Source of the DNA: Candolleomyces eurysporus
Lineage: Eukaryota; Basidiomycota; Agaricomycetes; Agaricales; Psathyrellaceae
DNA length: 64,000 nucleotides
Direction of reading: 5' to 3'
NCBI GenBank assembly: GCA_027579435.1
Contig: JANBPK010000771.1
Span: forward strand, 176,511 to 240,510
Position 1 is the first letter of the stretch. Each line of letters starts with the position of its first letter. Both the position numbers and the translations under genes were made by a program. Shown one piece after another: positions 1 to 11,600 of the stretch. The notes beneath the pieces were generated by a model, which was given only the letters and a program-made list of their open reading frames with translations, was not told where the DNA came from and searched no databases.

Positions 1-3000
1 GAAGGAGAGAAAGAGCAGCATGAATCGTCCCACCCACTTTTACCAACCATCATTCTCAGTCCTAGCAGCAGCGCTAGCACCATCCGAGCCCAGTTTCCAG
101 AAACTCCACCAGAATCCCCAATCCACCACCCCTCGCCTCCTCCTTTACACGACCCTGATGTCCCCGTGGATGTTGAATTCAACGGCCCTTTCCGGCCACC
201 CTTCTTCCAATATCGCGATAAAGACGACAGATCTTCCTCACCTTCCCGGTCCGTCCACTGGATTGACCAACTCGAACCAGGAGACGAGTCCACCAGCAGC
301 TTTGAAATCATCGATAACCGAGAATTCGACTTCGCTTCTGTCGAAGGAGGAGGAGGAGAAGGTCCGATCCAAGTCGTCCTCCGCTCATCTTCGTCACCCG
401 ATTACCCCTGGGTTTGGCGTCACCCGCAGGTGCCAAGGTCGTTCAGTTTCCAGCGAGGTAGGAAGGTATCCTCTTCCTCTCATCTTCCAGAAGCCAGCGG
501 CTCTACCGGCGCTTCGGGTACGCGGCGTCGAGGGTACTTCGGCAAACCGAGGCGCTGTTTGCGTGGTTTCGAGCCGCCGCGGTACAGGTCCCTGATTATC
601 CACGCTGTCCTCTGCGCTTTGATCTACCCGACTCTTCTGGTATGCACCGTCCTCNCGCGGAACAAGTCCATATTCTGGGCACGGTTCATTGTAGGGATAG
701 GGTGTACTCTAATTGGAGTGGCAGTGGCGAGGAGCCTGCTACGAATGGCTAGGCGGNTTATGGAGGCTGCGAGTACGTCCATTCATTTAATATGCTATTT
801 TANTCCCACCNACTACTTATGATTCACCTTCCGAGTCNTTCTTTCTTTTCTTGGGGGGAGGCGTCCCGGAGTACGTACTGACCCGACCCGCTTTATATTT
901 AGCCTGGTCAACTGTAATTCACCAATCGAGAATCGAGGGGCGCCCAGGAGTCAGATTGAAGGATCTGGCGGCGCATTCCGACGACCCAACTTCTGTGTGG
1001 CCTGCGTTCAGNCTGATCTGGGANCGACATGCGTACCCTGGTGCGGATAGGAGGGTGAGAAGGGATTATGAGTTAGTNTCTTTACTCTAAGGATCGCGGT
1101 AGACGAGTGCTTATTTTTATCTTCCCTTCTTCGCAGCTCTCACCCATGGACCTTTTACTTGCTCCTGTTTGTTCTCGTCGTCATTACGTCTTTCCTCCTG
1201 CCGTTTATTTTTGGACGGATTGTTCTTATTGAGCCGTTAACTGTGGTGAGTTATATACTCCACTTTGCCTTGGCTCTCCGGGGAAGAAGGAAAAGTCNTT
1301 GACAGACCTTNGATTATATCTCTCCTCTAGCAACAAAAATGGCGGTACAGTGAAGTTCCGGTATACGGGCAGCTCAACGATCTNGAAATGACNAGCTTNA
1401 GNAGCTTGCAGTCTCAAATGGGGGTGGGTGCTCNCANNTTNANNGNTNTTANTGACTCAGACTGACGANTGAAATCANNCAGGANGGAAACCTACTATGG
1501 ACCCTTCCTCGTCCTCCAAGCCAACAAGGTCGAGTTCCATCGACTATATCGTTCCANTGGAAGAACGATACCATTTATTTCCCTGAGGTCACGAGTAGTC
1601 AACTTGCCGTGAATAATACACCTCAGGAGCTCCTCACCACAGGGTCGACANTGAGGTATGAATAANTTCTCTTCCAGTCTCCAAAATCTTCCGTCTGACT
1701 TCAAAGTGTAGATACCCTCGATGGGGCGTACGCACGCGCTGTGCAAATCTCGGGGATCCCAACTCCGCAATGTACGTTGTAAAAATCCGTACAATCATGT
1801 ATACNAGGCACCCTGACAAAAACGCATCTCCATCTCCAGTATCCATAGATCGAATTCTTCCGACGTTTCATACGTCTTCACCTACAGAGAAACCCTGCGG
1901 ACTCTGTTCGAGCAATTCAGCGTACCGTTCCCTGACCAACTGAAAACCATGGTCAACCTCACGGGTTTGATCAAGGTTGATGAAATGCTACCTAGTGAGA
2001 GGTTTGATATTCCGAAGGTGGCGTTGGCTGGTAAGTCGACTGATTTTTGCTGGCTTGGGAACCCATCTCCAGAGCAAACGAACTCACACGACCACGACCT
2101 GGGACNCTTTAGCCAGATTTACGGACGACGGAAACGCGTTGAGCGTCCAAAGCGTGCCTATCGACTCAGGTAAGCAAGGTCCAGNTTCCCCGACCCTCGG
2201 GCCATNGATATCCATGCATTCATACGAGACTGATCGATCGTCTTTTGGGCGGTTTAGTCGAAGGAACATGGGAAGGCATTGCTATCCTCGAAACAGCTTT
2301 GGTCCGCNTGAACACGAGCTACGCGTTACTAGGCAACTTTAGCCAAACATCCGCCTCAAGTCCCAGTCCCACTGGACCAACCGGCACAACAGCGTCTATA
2401 GGATACGACGCTGCNGTATGCGTTCTTCTATACGAGCCGTGGGTAGTNGAGGTTCATAGNGGCGGAGGTCCTAGCGGGAGTTCGCCGATCCCTGTGTCCA
2501 CTGCTCTTGTTGGTCCAGGAACGGCNCCTGTGGATCAGAANACNTTNNTGCAAAAAGAAAGGATAGTTGGGGAGCTGTTGGGAGGTGATGTGGATAGGAA
2601 GATTGAGGCTGGGACGTCGCTGAGGTCTGCGTAAGTNGTTTCTGGCTGTNCNTCNGTNTTCAAGATGTCACGGACTGAGTGGATTTGATTTTGAAGGCTC
2701 GTAGTTGCGCACCAAAACGCCGTTAATAGCCTGNTGAAGGATAATCATCGAGGAGCGGCGTACGTTCCTTCTTCTCTGGTAAGTTTATTGGTGCCTATTT
2801 TATGCTCGTACGACCCAGGAAAAACTAATGGNATTTGTACATATACAGCTTGTATCATTNACAGATGGGGAAGGACCCTACGGCTACACTTCCCTATCAC
2901 CCTCCCTCTACTCGACCCACCGCTCCCTCTCTGCATCAACCCAGACGCTCCCATACCTCTCAGGTAGCACAAACCTTCTCGCACGGCANTACCCCGACAT

Positions 3001-3274
3001 ACATGTAACCACCTCTTCCTTGCACCCTATAATCCTGGGTGTGACGGTAGCAGTGATATTTGTACTTGGGGTCGNAATGACGTTTTTCGTTCCAGCGTTA
3101 CCTGATGGCCTGCCAAGGCGAGGGTTTGATTTTTATTCGTGGTTTGTTGCGATGCAGACTGGGGAGATTGTACCGTCGAGAGNAATGAGGAGGNTGGAGA
3201 AGAAGATGGACGTGGAGGATGCAGAGATNAGGGAGAGGTTATTGAAAGAATTGAGGGTAAAGTTTATTGAGTAG
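1..3274 (+). CDS. Hypothetical membrane protein, 5' end outside window
   Basis: The reading frame is already open at base 1 with no ATG before base 170, so the gene starts to the left of the window. Exon 1 (to about base 770) encodes a hydrophilic Ser/Pro-rich, acidic N-terminal part followed by hydrophobic segments starting LIIHAVLCALIYPTLLVC and FIVGIGCTLIGVAVARSLL. A further membrane helix (WTFYLLLFVLVVITSFLLPF) lies at about 1142-1205. A long central region over several short exons follows (for example 1949-2029 and 2245-2633). The last exon has a helix near 3030-3090 and a charged tail ending at 3274. The layout suggests N-terminal helices, a large loop outside the cytosol and one C-terminal helix. 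N bases near 1430-1560 shift the frame, for instance around 1552. I do not recognise the family, and splice sites inside the gene are approximate. Confidence 0.6.
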
Positions 3275-4348
3275 CTTAGCTGACAGGGACTTGGGGTTGC
3301 CATAGTTNGATACGGACATACGGTAGATTCTTGCATTATTGTATTGTTGTATGTATTGTAGATCTAGACCACTCTATGATATTATGAACGCCACGCAAAG
3401 GACTTGAGGCCTGTCATGATTGGCTACGGACAATTATGGACTTACCACATCGACAAACGTGGCTGTAGGGAAGATGTCGACATCCCCACGGCTGGTGTTG
3501 TCGTTGCTCGTTGCGGCCTCTTTCACCAGTTCTTTCTCCCACCAGGCAGGGTGTAGTAATAACTGTTTGCAACTATCATCCGAGTGTACGCTTGGGAGGG
3601 TTACGACTGACGACCCTTACATGATCAACAGGCTCGATCGCTGCTTTTAGTCACCTAGTGTGCCTACTGAACCACTACCTCGGCGAATTGAAAGGCGACG
3701 GTGATGATACCAAGAAAATTTCAAGTCTAAGAAGNTTTTTTGTATTCCTCCCGTCTCCCGCTCGCTCACTGGCAACCTCTTTGTTCAAGACAATGAGTTA
3801 ATGCTAGCATGCCAAGTGCCAGCAGTGCCAGTGCCCTTATACAATGGGTATCAGGCAGCCCAAGACTTTGGTATGGCACCCAAGAGTTTGGGATGGAGAT
3901 GGCCAATGGCAATGGCAGCGAATCGCCATAGAGATGAGGACAAGGAGGGATCAATATCCGGGCAGTCCGACGACCAATCAGAAGTTAGGCCCTTGGGAGA
4001 GACCCACTCCCTTGGATCGTTCCCATGAGCGACGACCTGATTGCACTACAAATAGGCCAGCGTCGTCGCCATCGCGGGTCGTGGTCTCTCTCTCCCTCCC
4101 TCTTCCTCCCCGTTTTTTCACTTTCCTTGTGAGTGTCGCCCGTTCTCCCCGCCCAAGTCCCCCACTGACCGCTCCACCTCCAGTCTTCTATTCTTTTCTT
4201 TGGGCTTGCCCGGTTGCATCCCTGGTCCTTTACTGGTTGCACCACTTTTTCAAATCTTTCGTTCAAAAGCACATTCCTTCAAAGCAGGCTTCAATTCCTT
4301 CATACACATCATCGTACTCTGGCAGTCTCTCTTTGGTCGTCATCCAAA
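3275..4348. other. Intergenic region
   Basis: This holds the 3' flank of the membrane protein gene and the promoter and leader of the ferritin-like gene. A pyrimidine-rich tract at about 4080-4200 is typical of a fungal promoter or leader. One short open frame (3474-3650) begins with a signal-peptide-like stretch and is discussed under findings. No other gene is supported. Confidence 0.6.
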
Positions 4349-5843
4349 ATGCACTTCACTTCGACTTTCCTCGCTCTGACCGCTGCAGTCCTTCCCTTCG
4401 TGTCGGCTGCTCCGGCTATTACGACTAACGCTCACGCAAGACGTGCTGCTGCTGATATCGTGGTATTCAGTGCGTCGTGCCCCCTGTTTTTATTATGCCA
4501 TGACAACCTAACTGAGTTCCCCTGCAGAGTTTGCTGATGTCTTGGAACAATTGGAATCCGCTTTTTACGCACAGGCTTTGGCTAAATTCCAAGAGGCAGA
4601 CTTCATCGCTGCTGGGTTCCCCAACTCGAGGATCCCGGGAGAGCAGTTCCTTACGATCCAAAAGGACGAGGCGACCCACTCTGTCGTTCTTCAGGTTCGT
4701 ACAGTTTCACATGGCCATTCGACTGGAACTGATCATCAACAATATTATCCATCCATCTATCTGCTTCCATGTCCACTTGCTCTCCATATCATTAATGCTC
4801 TCTTCTCCCTTCGCGACGACTCAACAAAATCACATCAAACATAACAGGCCGCTTTGAAGTCCTTCGGCGAGCAGCCAATCACCAACTGCAAGTTCAACTT
4901 TGGCGGTGCCCTCACTGATGTTGCTACCATGGCCGCAACCGCTCGAATTGTCGAGAACGTCGGTGTCTCTGCCTACCTCGGTGGTGCAACTCTCATTACC
5001 GACCCCGTTCTCCTCGCGGCTGCTGGTTCGATCTTGACCGTCGAGGCGAGGCATCAAACTATTTTGAACGTCTTGTCGGCCTCGGGCACTGCTGTCCCCT
5101 CGCCCTTCGACTTTGCCTTGAATCCTTCCGAGATTTTGGCCCTTGCTGGTGGTTTCTTCGATGGACCTTGTGATCTTGGTATTCCCGGTACGTCCCTCTT
5201 TGCAAGTGTGCCGTGAGATTTGGTAGCTGACGGACTGCCTACCTTTTCAGCCAACCCCGCCCTCGCTGTCACCAACACCGGTGCCGTTGGCCCTGGTACC
5301 AAGCTCACCTTCTCCTCACCGGCCCTCGCTAACTTGGACACCAACGTGAGTTATCCTGCTGTCCGATCATGATTACCGTGCTGACCTGCCGAATACCAGA
5401 CCCTCTTCTGCCAAATGCTCGTCGGAGGCAAGGCGACCGCTCTCCCTCTGCCCTTCAACGATTGTGTCGTCCCCAGCGACATCAACGGCCCCGTCGCCAT
5501 CTTCATCACCTCTGACCACCAACCTCTCCTCAACAACGTCGTCGAGCGTGACGTCCTCAAGCTCGTCGCTGGCCCCGCTCTCGCCTTCATCGACATCGCA
5601 CCCCAGTCCATTGGGTCTCTCGTCCGAGGAACCGGTGCGGTTGCTCAGACCACCACCATCTCGGGTGCTGAGGCTACCTCGATTATCCTTGCTGCGTCGG
5701 GAACTGCCACTGCGGGTGCACCTGCGCCGACTGTGACCCCGATTAACGGCGCCGCTCCCTTGGCTGCTACTGCGAACAAGGAGCAGGGCCCTTCGAAGGA
5801 CGGCTTGACTAACGTTATCGGGTGGAGTAACTTTGCCCAGTAA
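4349..5843 (+). CDS. Secreted ferritin-like domain protein (Rds1-like)
   Basis: Five exons (4349-4469, 4528-4694, 4848-5187, 5251-5345, 5400-5843) join in frame to a 388-residue protein. Residues 1-20 form a clear signal peptide (MHFTSTFLALTAAVLPFVSA), so the product is probably secreted or cell-surface. The next part resembles the ferritin-like (Ferritin_2) domain of fungal stress-related Rds1-type proteins. It has helical stretches with Glu and His in the expected places, including LEQLESAFYAQAL, KDEATHSVVLQAAL and VEARHQTILN. These ExxH-type residues could bind a di-metal centre, but the biochemical role of the family is not established. The C-terminal third is Ala/Thr/Pro-rich. All introns are GT-AG and the frame is clean, so the gene looks intact. 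The start is the first ATG and is supported by the signal peptide. Confidence 0.85.
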
Positions 5844-6526
5844 ACAGGTTACTTTGGTTGGCTCTAGAGGGTAGCACATAGATGGACAGACGGACTGGAT
5901 TTTGCGGACTCTTCTTGCTTGTTTTTTGTTCCGAGAATTTTTTACACAGCATGGATACCCAAGCAGTATTGTGTTTCTTCTTTAATCCCCACCGCGTTGG
6001 GCCCACGAGTCGGACTGGTAGTACCCAGTAGTTGTTGTGTAGTGCCTTTATCTTTTCTTACCTGACCAAAAGGACTGCTGCCGTGTTTATTGTTGCTGCT
6101 TTTTTTTTTACGTACTTACCTACCCTTGTTTCTTTGACCACCAACAAACCATTCCTTGCACACCGTACTTCGACCTTCTTCAAATACAATTTTTCATTAA
6201 AGGGGAGGTATTGTGTGTTTCTCGGTGTCGATCAAAAGGATACTATGACAGGTTGCTCGACGCTAGACGCCCTTTGCAGCAGTCGATATGAAATAACATA
6301 GCGGTCGCAGACAATACGCAGNAAAATAGCAACAGGCTCCGAATGATCAATCTGCTTAGGTCATCAGCATAATTAACCCCGTTCTCCCAAATTGATCAAA
6401 TCACACCAACTACAGCGTCCCTCGCTCTCCAAGGAACGCCTTCTCCTCCCCTNCCCCTCCGCCTTTCCTTCCTCCCCCTCCCCCTCCTCCCCTCTCCCAT
6501 CCTCTCCTTCCGACCGTACCGTGAAC
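5844..6526. promoter_or_regulatory. Intergenic region with CT-rich leader
   Basis: The 3' flank of the ferritin-like gene is followed by the upstream region of the EAF gene. Bases about 6430-6510 are an almost pure pyrimidine tract on the + strand ending 17 bases before the ATG, a common feature of highly or constitutively expressed fungal promoters and leaders. No gene is seen. Confidence 0.5.
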
Positions 6527-8447
6527 ATGGCGTCCGCCTCGTCCTCCAACGCCAACGCTTCGTGGATGCCAGCAGCGGGCCGCCACCGCGTCGAGATTGG
6601 AAGCTCATTGGCTAGGGCATTGAAGAGCCGCAAGTTGCTCAACAACAACGGCGGTGCGGAGGCGCCTCCTGTGGCGAATAAACGGTCGCATCTCCCGGAT
6701 AAGGATTTCTATACCTTTCGATGTACGTTCCTGGTCCATTGCGTCTCTTTCTCGGAGGGTTCAAAGGTGTTNACTTCTAATGCTAACGAATGATACGGAC
6801 AGACTATCATAAACCACCATCTGTGGATCCTAAGAAACCGGGCATGATCGAGTTTAGGAAGAAGGATGTTACACTGGAGTTGCCCAGCGTCCAGGTGCGC
6901 TTGCTGTTCCGTTCGGTTGTGCAGAGCATCTCGTTGGTTAATTGGCGAATCACAAACAGGCCGGCGAGTCCACGATGTTCCGTGGACAGGAGACCTCGNT
7001 GAACAAGCACGAATGCGTGCTTATCTACGACGAGGATACGGGGGTATGCGTTGCGCTTTCCTTTGCTNATGGATAGTGGTACTGAGGCCGAGGGTGCTTT
7101 CAGACGTTCACCCTGGAGAAACTGGATGCTTGTATACAGCTGACTTCGGATAGGAATTTGCCATCTATCATTCCACGGAATGCATCCCGTACGTCCTGTT
7201 CTTGGNGAAGTAATGGTGGCTGACTGACGGACGTCTNTGCGTTCTAGCTGCCCCATCCAACTCGGCTCGTGGCCCAAGCAATGCATATAACAACGATGCT
7301 AGCAACATCGACCAAGATATCCTCGACCTCGTGGACGCCGACCCCGCTCCTGCACCTCCGACTTCAAGTCTGAAGAAGAAGTCTGCTGCAGCTGCAGCTG
7401 CNCCNCCACCACCNCCTCCGCGAAAGAAGGAGGAAGAGGAAGAAGGAGAGGCGGAAGAGGACGATTTCCCGATACCCAACCGCAAGCGCGCTGTTTCTCC
7501 GGCCAGACCGGCGCCAGCGCTCTCGTCGAAGCCCCCATCGCGACCTATCAAGCCGTTGCCCAAATCCGTCGTTCCCAAACCGACGGTACCACCTGTTGCA
7601 GCAGCAGCATCTTCATCTGCTTCGTCGAGCAGGCTTCCGGCACCGCCTGCAGAAGCGGCGCTACCACCGCGTCCCAAGTCTTCGGTTCCTTTACCCGGGA
7701 ATAAAGGAAAGCAGCAGAAACAGCCACCTGCTCAGCGCGTACCGCCGCCTACTGCTGCTAAGGATGAGCATATCGGAGAGAGTATCCCGCCGGCCAAGGC
7801 AGCGCCTGTGAGGCCACAGCAGGCTGCGAGGCCGGTTGCCAAGCCCCCGACGAGGCAGCAGCCTCCGGCGCCGCCCCCACCGCCGAGTGCTGCGCCGTTG
7901 GCGTTGCCTGGGTCGTCTTCTGTGCTTCCGACGTTGCCGTCTGCTTTGCCTGGGAGTCGGCCTATGGGTGGGAAGGCGCGCGTTGAGCCGCCCGCTGCTG
8001 CTGCTGCTGTGCCGCCTCCGCTCCAGGCGCCTGTGGAGGTGATGTCCGACTCGGATGATGATGAATTTGGGTGGGATGAGATTGCTACGGGTGATGCTGC
8101 CGGAGGGCCTGCTCAAGACGAGTTGTCGATGCTTGAGGCGGAGATCTTTGGTGATACTGGTGGTGGAGATGGTGGTGGAGGCGACGAGATGGGCGACGAC
8201 GACGATTTCCATAGGCAGCTGGAGTTGGAGATGGAGATGGCTGATATTGGGGGGGGAGAATGAGGATGGAGAAGGGGAGGACGAGGATGATGAGGATTTG
8301 GATATGGAGCCTGCTGANTATACCGCAGATACCTGAGGGTNGATNGGGCCTATTTCGTTGAATGAGCTCGCGGGCGGTGGGGGCATGGATGGGTTGAGTG
8401 ATGACGATGAGTATTCGTCGAGCGACGATAGTGACGATGATGATTAG
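6527..8447 (+). CDS. EAF-type (ELL-associated factor) transcription elongation factor
   Basis: Exons 6527-6722, 6803-6894, 6960-7043, 7104-7188 and 7248-8447. The first four exons plus the start of the fifth encode an EAF N-terminal domain. Recognisable pieces are the start RHRVEIGSSL, the block YTFRYYHKPPSVDPKKPG, KHECVLIYDEDTG and FTLEKLDACIQL. In other eukaryotes this domain binds ELL and promotes RNA polymerase II elongation in the nucleus. The long last exon is low-complexity (Pro/Ala/Lys/Glu-rich) and ends in a strongly acidic Ser/Asp tail, as in known EAF proteins. The frame breaks at a run of eight G (8249-8256) and again near the N bases at 8318-8345. The acidic tail before and after is plainly coding, so I infer sequencing errors and place the true stop at 8445-8447. 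Confidence 0.82.
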
Positions 8448-8694
8448 TTCTGGCTCTTATTGTACTGTATACCCTTACTATACCCTACTTGAAGTTGATA
8501 TACACTACTTGGTAGAGTCGCTGGAATGCATTTCTGCTTGATGGTATGGTATGATGACATCAGAGACGCGGGGAATATTGTCCTCCTGGGGACTTGAAAC
8601 CCAGAATTTACGTTCTGGCCCTTGCCAAGGTGGATTCAAACGTTAAAGGACGACAGAATACTCTGTGGCGGGGTACACAGTCCCCGGGAAATGA

Positions 8695-11600
8695 ATGACT
8701 GTTGACAGGATGAGCAGACCCACGTTCATGCAGACCCTGCTTAACCGGCCTTCGCAGAGCTATCTCAAACTGCAGCAACAACAGCAGGAGGCAGAGCAAA
8801 AGAAGGAGTATTATTCTCTCAAGACTGAATTACTCCGACGACACAGTATAGCAGCCGAAGGAGTGTCCGACGGGCCCTGGAGCAATTCAAACGAGCAACA
8901 GGCACTATTGTCAGATAGTGTTCCGTCAGGTATGTATATCGTCATCATCACCACCGTCACCCTTATAGTCTAGTCAAACACGAGGCTGAGCCCTCTCTCC
9001 TTGTAGACCGCTACTCTGATCACTACGACGACAGCGACACCGGCCACGACCCTTCTTTCCCTTGCGTTCCACAGTCCGTGGTAAGCTTTTCAAGGCGCCG
9101 CTTTGTTTGTGTTTTTGCCTCCTGCTAAAAGAACCCGCGTTTTAGAGCCCATCGGACACGACTCCAACAAGAATGGCGCCGATGGCTTCACCCCCCCCAG
9201 GTTCGGCGGGACCAGCCAATACCACCCAGGGCAGCCGGCGCTACGATTGCAGCAGCCATGCAACAGCGACAGCCATCCATATCCTCCGTCGTCGCGGCGG
9301 GCAGCAAGCAGGCATCATCGAGGCACCGCGCCGCCGCGGCGGGCACCAACAACAACAGCACCAGGACCCGAGCTCCCTCGTCAAAGGCCCCCAACGCCCA
9401 CACCCACCCCAGCAAGAGCAAGAACGCCATCGACAGCGACGACGAGTCGGATCTGGACGGGTTCGATTCCTCTGAAGACGATGACGACCTCGATATCTTT
9501 TACACCCCGAACCAGTCCCCGCGCACCTCCCTGGCCTCGTCCTCGATCCTGTTCCCGAGCAGCAGGNCCTGGAAACAGGAATCCACGCCAGGCCAGTCGA
9601 AAATCGCTCACCAACACGACCGCAAGCAGGTCTAGTGTTGCCGTTATTGCGCCTGGGATAATAACGGCTTCGAATTCTGGGAGCAGCTCGATTAAACCGG
9701 GCCATGTGAACGGGCCTTCTACTTCCACCAGCACTTCTCATTCTCATGCGTTTGCCAACTCGGCTCAAACTCCACTGCCTTCGTCGATGGTTCAGCAGAG
9801 GCAGCAGCAACAGCAACAGCGCTTATCATCGAATGCAAATGCAAATGCGACTACGACGACTACGAACGGTGCCTTGAACGCCCCGAATGGGCCGGTGTCC
9901 AGGAAACCGGTACCTACTACGACTACAGCTACAGCTTCGCAGCAGCAGGCGGTGTCGTCTGGCTCGAAAGCAGGACACCAGCCAGCGTTAACTCGCAAGG
10001 CTCCGATTTCATCTACAGCCGTTTCAGCCCCTCCCCCACCTGCATCTGCGGCACGGGACCCATCTCATACTGCTCCCCGAACCATTGCACAGGCCCTCCC
10101 AGCCTCGCTGAATCGTAGTGCCCCCCCNAAGTCGGAGTAACTCTCTCAGGGTTTCCAATANCGAAACGACTCCAACCAAAGGGCCTCCAAAGTCCGGCGC
10201 CACCAAACCCAATGCTCCAAGCTCCGGAGCGCCGAGTCCGAATTCGTCTTTCACTTCTACTGCTTCTTCTGCTGCACTCGCGGCACTAGGTGGTGGTGGT
10301 GGTGGTTCTTCCGCATCGTCGACATCCCAACCGTCTCCATCTTCCTCCCTCCGTACCAACACCACGCCCAAAACCTCTACCTCTACTCTCACCCCTTCTT
10401 CTGCAACTGCAACTGCAACCTCTTCTTCTTCTGCCAATACCTCTACTTCGACTACGACTACGAACGCAGGAACGACTCCGACACCAAAACGAAAACCCAT
10501 CCCATCAGCAGAAGCCCGCAACTCGTCCTCTACTATATCACTCACTTCGACGACGCTCGAGAACCACTCGGACTTGTTCTCCGCTACGTCCGGGTCGGAT
10601 ATGGGTTTAACAGACTCGAGCTCGACGCCTGACGGGAAAGCCGCAGCAGCAGCAGCAGCCGCCCACCGCAACTCGAAGACCTATGGTAGCACGAAGCCTC
10701 TAGCTTCNTCACCTCTAGCTCAAAACGGTGCAGCCCAACAGCAAACCCCACCCACGAGGACCAACTCTCTTCGAGCGACGCGCACGGCTGTGCCCGCGCG
10801 CCCTCAGGCCGTTGCTGGCGGTGTGAAGCCGAAGCTCCCGGTGACGCTGATATCAAAGGTGCCGCCGCCCCCCGTTCAGCAGAAGAGCTATGCGTACACG
10901 GATGACGATTGGGCGAAGGACGTGAGGTTGTTGGTTAACCTGCATAGCCAGTTGGAGGAGAATTTGAACGAGGAGGCGAGGGCTGCTGCTGTACCCCCNA
11001 CCCAACGCCAACGGCGCTGCTGTAAAGCGCAGTGGCAGCGTGAGCAGCAAGAAGGACGAGCACCGCAAGAGCCTGGGCAAGGGTATGCCGGGAGATCTTA
11101 CCAAGGGNCAAGGAACGGGACATGAGCGGGAATAGCAGTGTGGTTTTGGATAAAGGCAAGGCGAAGGAGAAGGACGATGGGTCGCCGTCGAAGGAAGGGA
11201 AGATCAAGAGGAAGAAGACGGGTACGACGGAGAGGGAGGTGTTGTACTACACCGCTACGCACGGGATGCCCAGACCCCCGCCGCCTCAATCGCCTACTGG
11301 CGGTGCCCCCCAATCGAATGGAAGTGCGAATGGGATTGGGTCTGCAAGCCAGCAATTGCCTGTTCCAGTGCGGAATGGCTACACGCACCATGTGATGATG
11401 AACATGTCGGCGTTGTATGAGGAGGACGAGGCGAGTGATGGGAGGTTGTCGGTGGTCACCGAACGAGACGAGCCCGAGACACCTACGCACCCCACAGCCA
11501 ATGGAGGAGCGGAGCACTATACACCCGTATTCAACGCTTTCAGTAGCGCGAACCTCCGCCCAACAGCGAATACCAACGCCCAACCTGTCGAGATGATCCG

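Noticed and set aside
7691..8386. 231-codon Arg/Pro/Ser-rich open frame opposite the EAF gene
   Set aside because: It is the antisense shadow of a low-complexity coding exon; its composition follows from the opposite strand.
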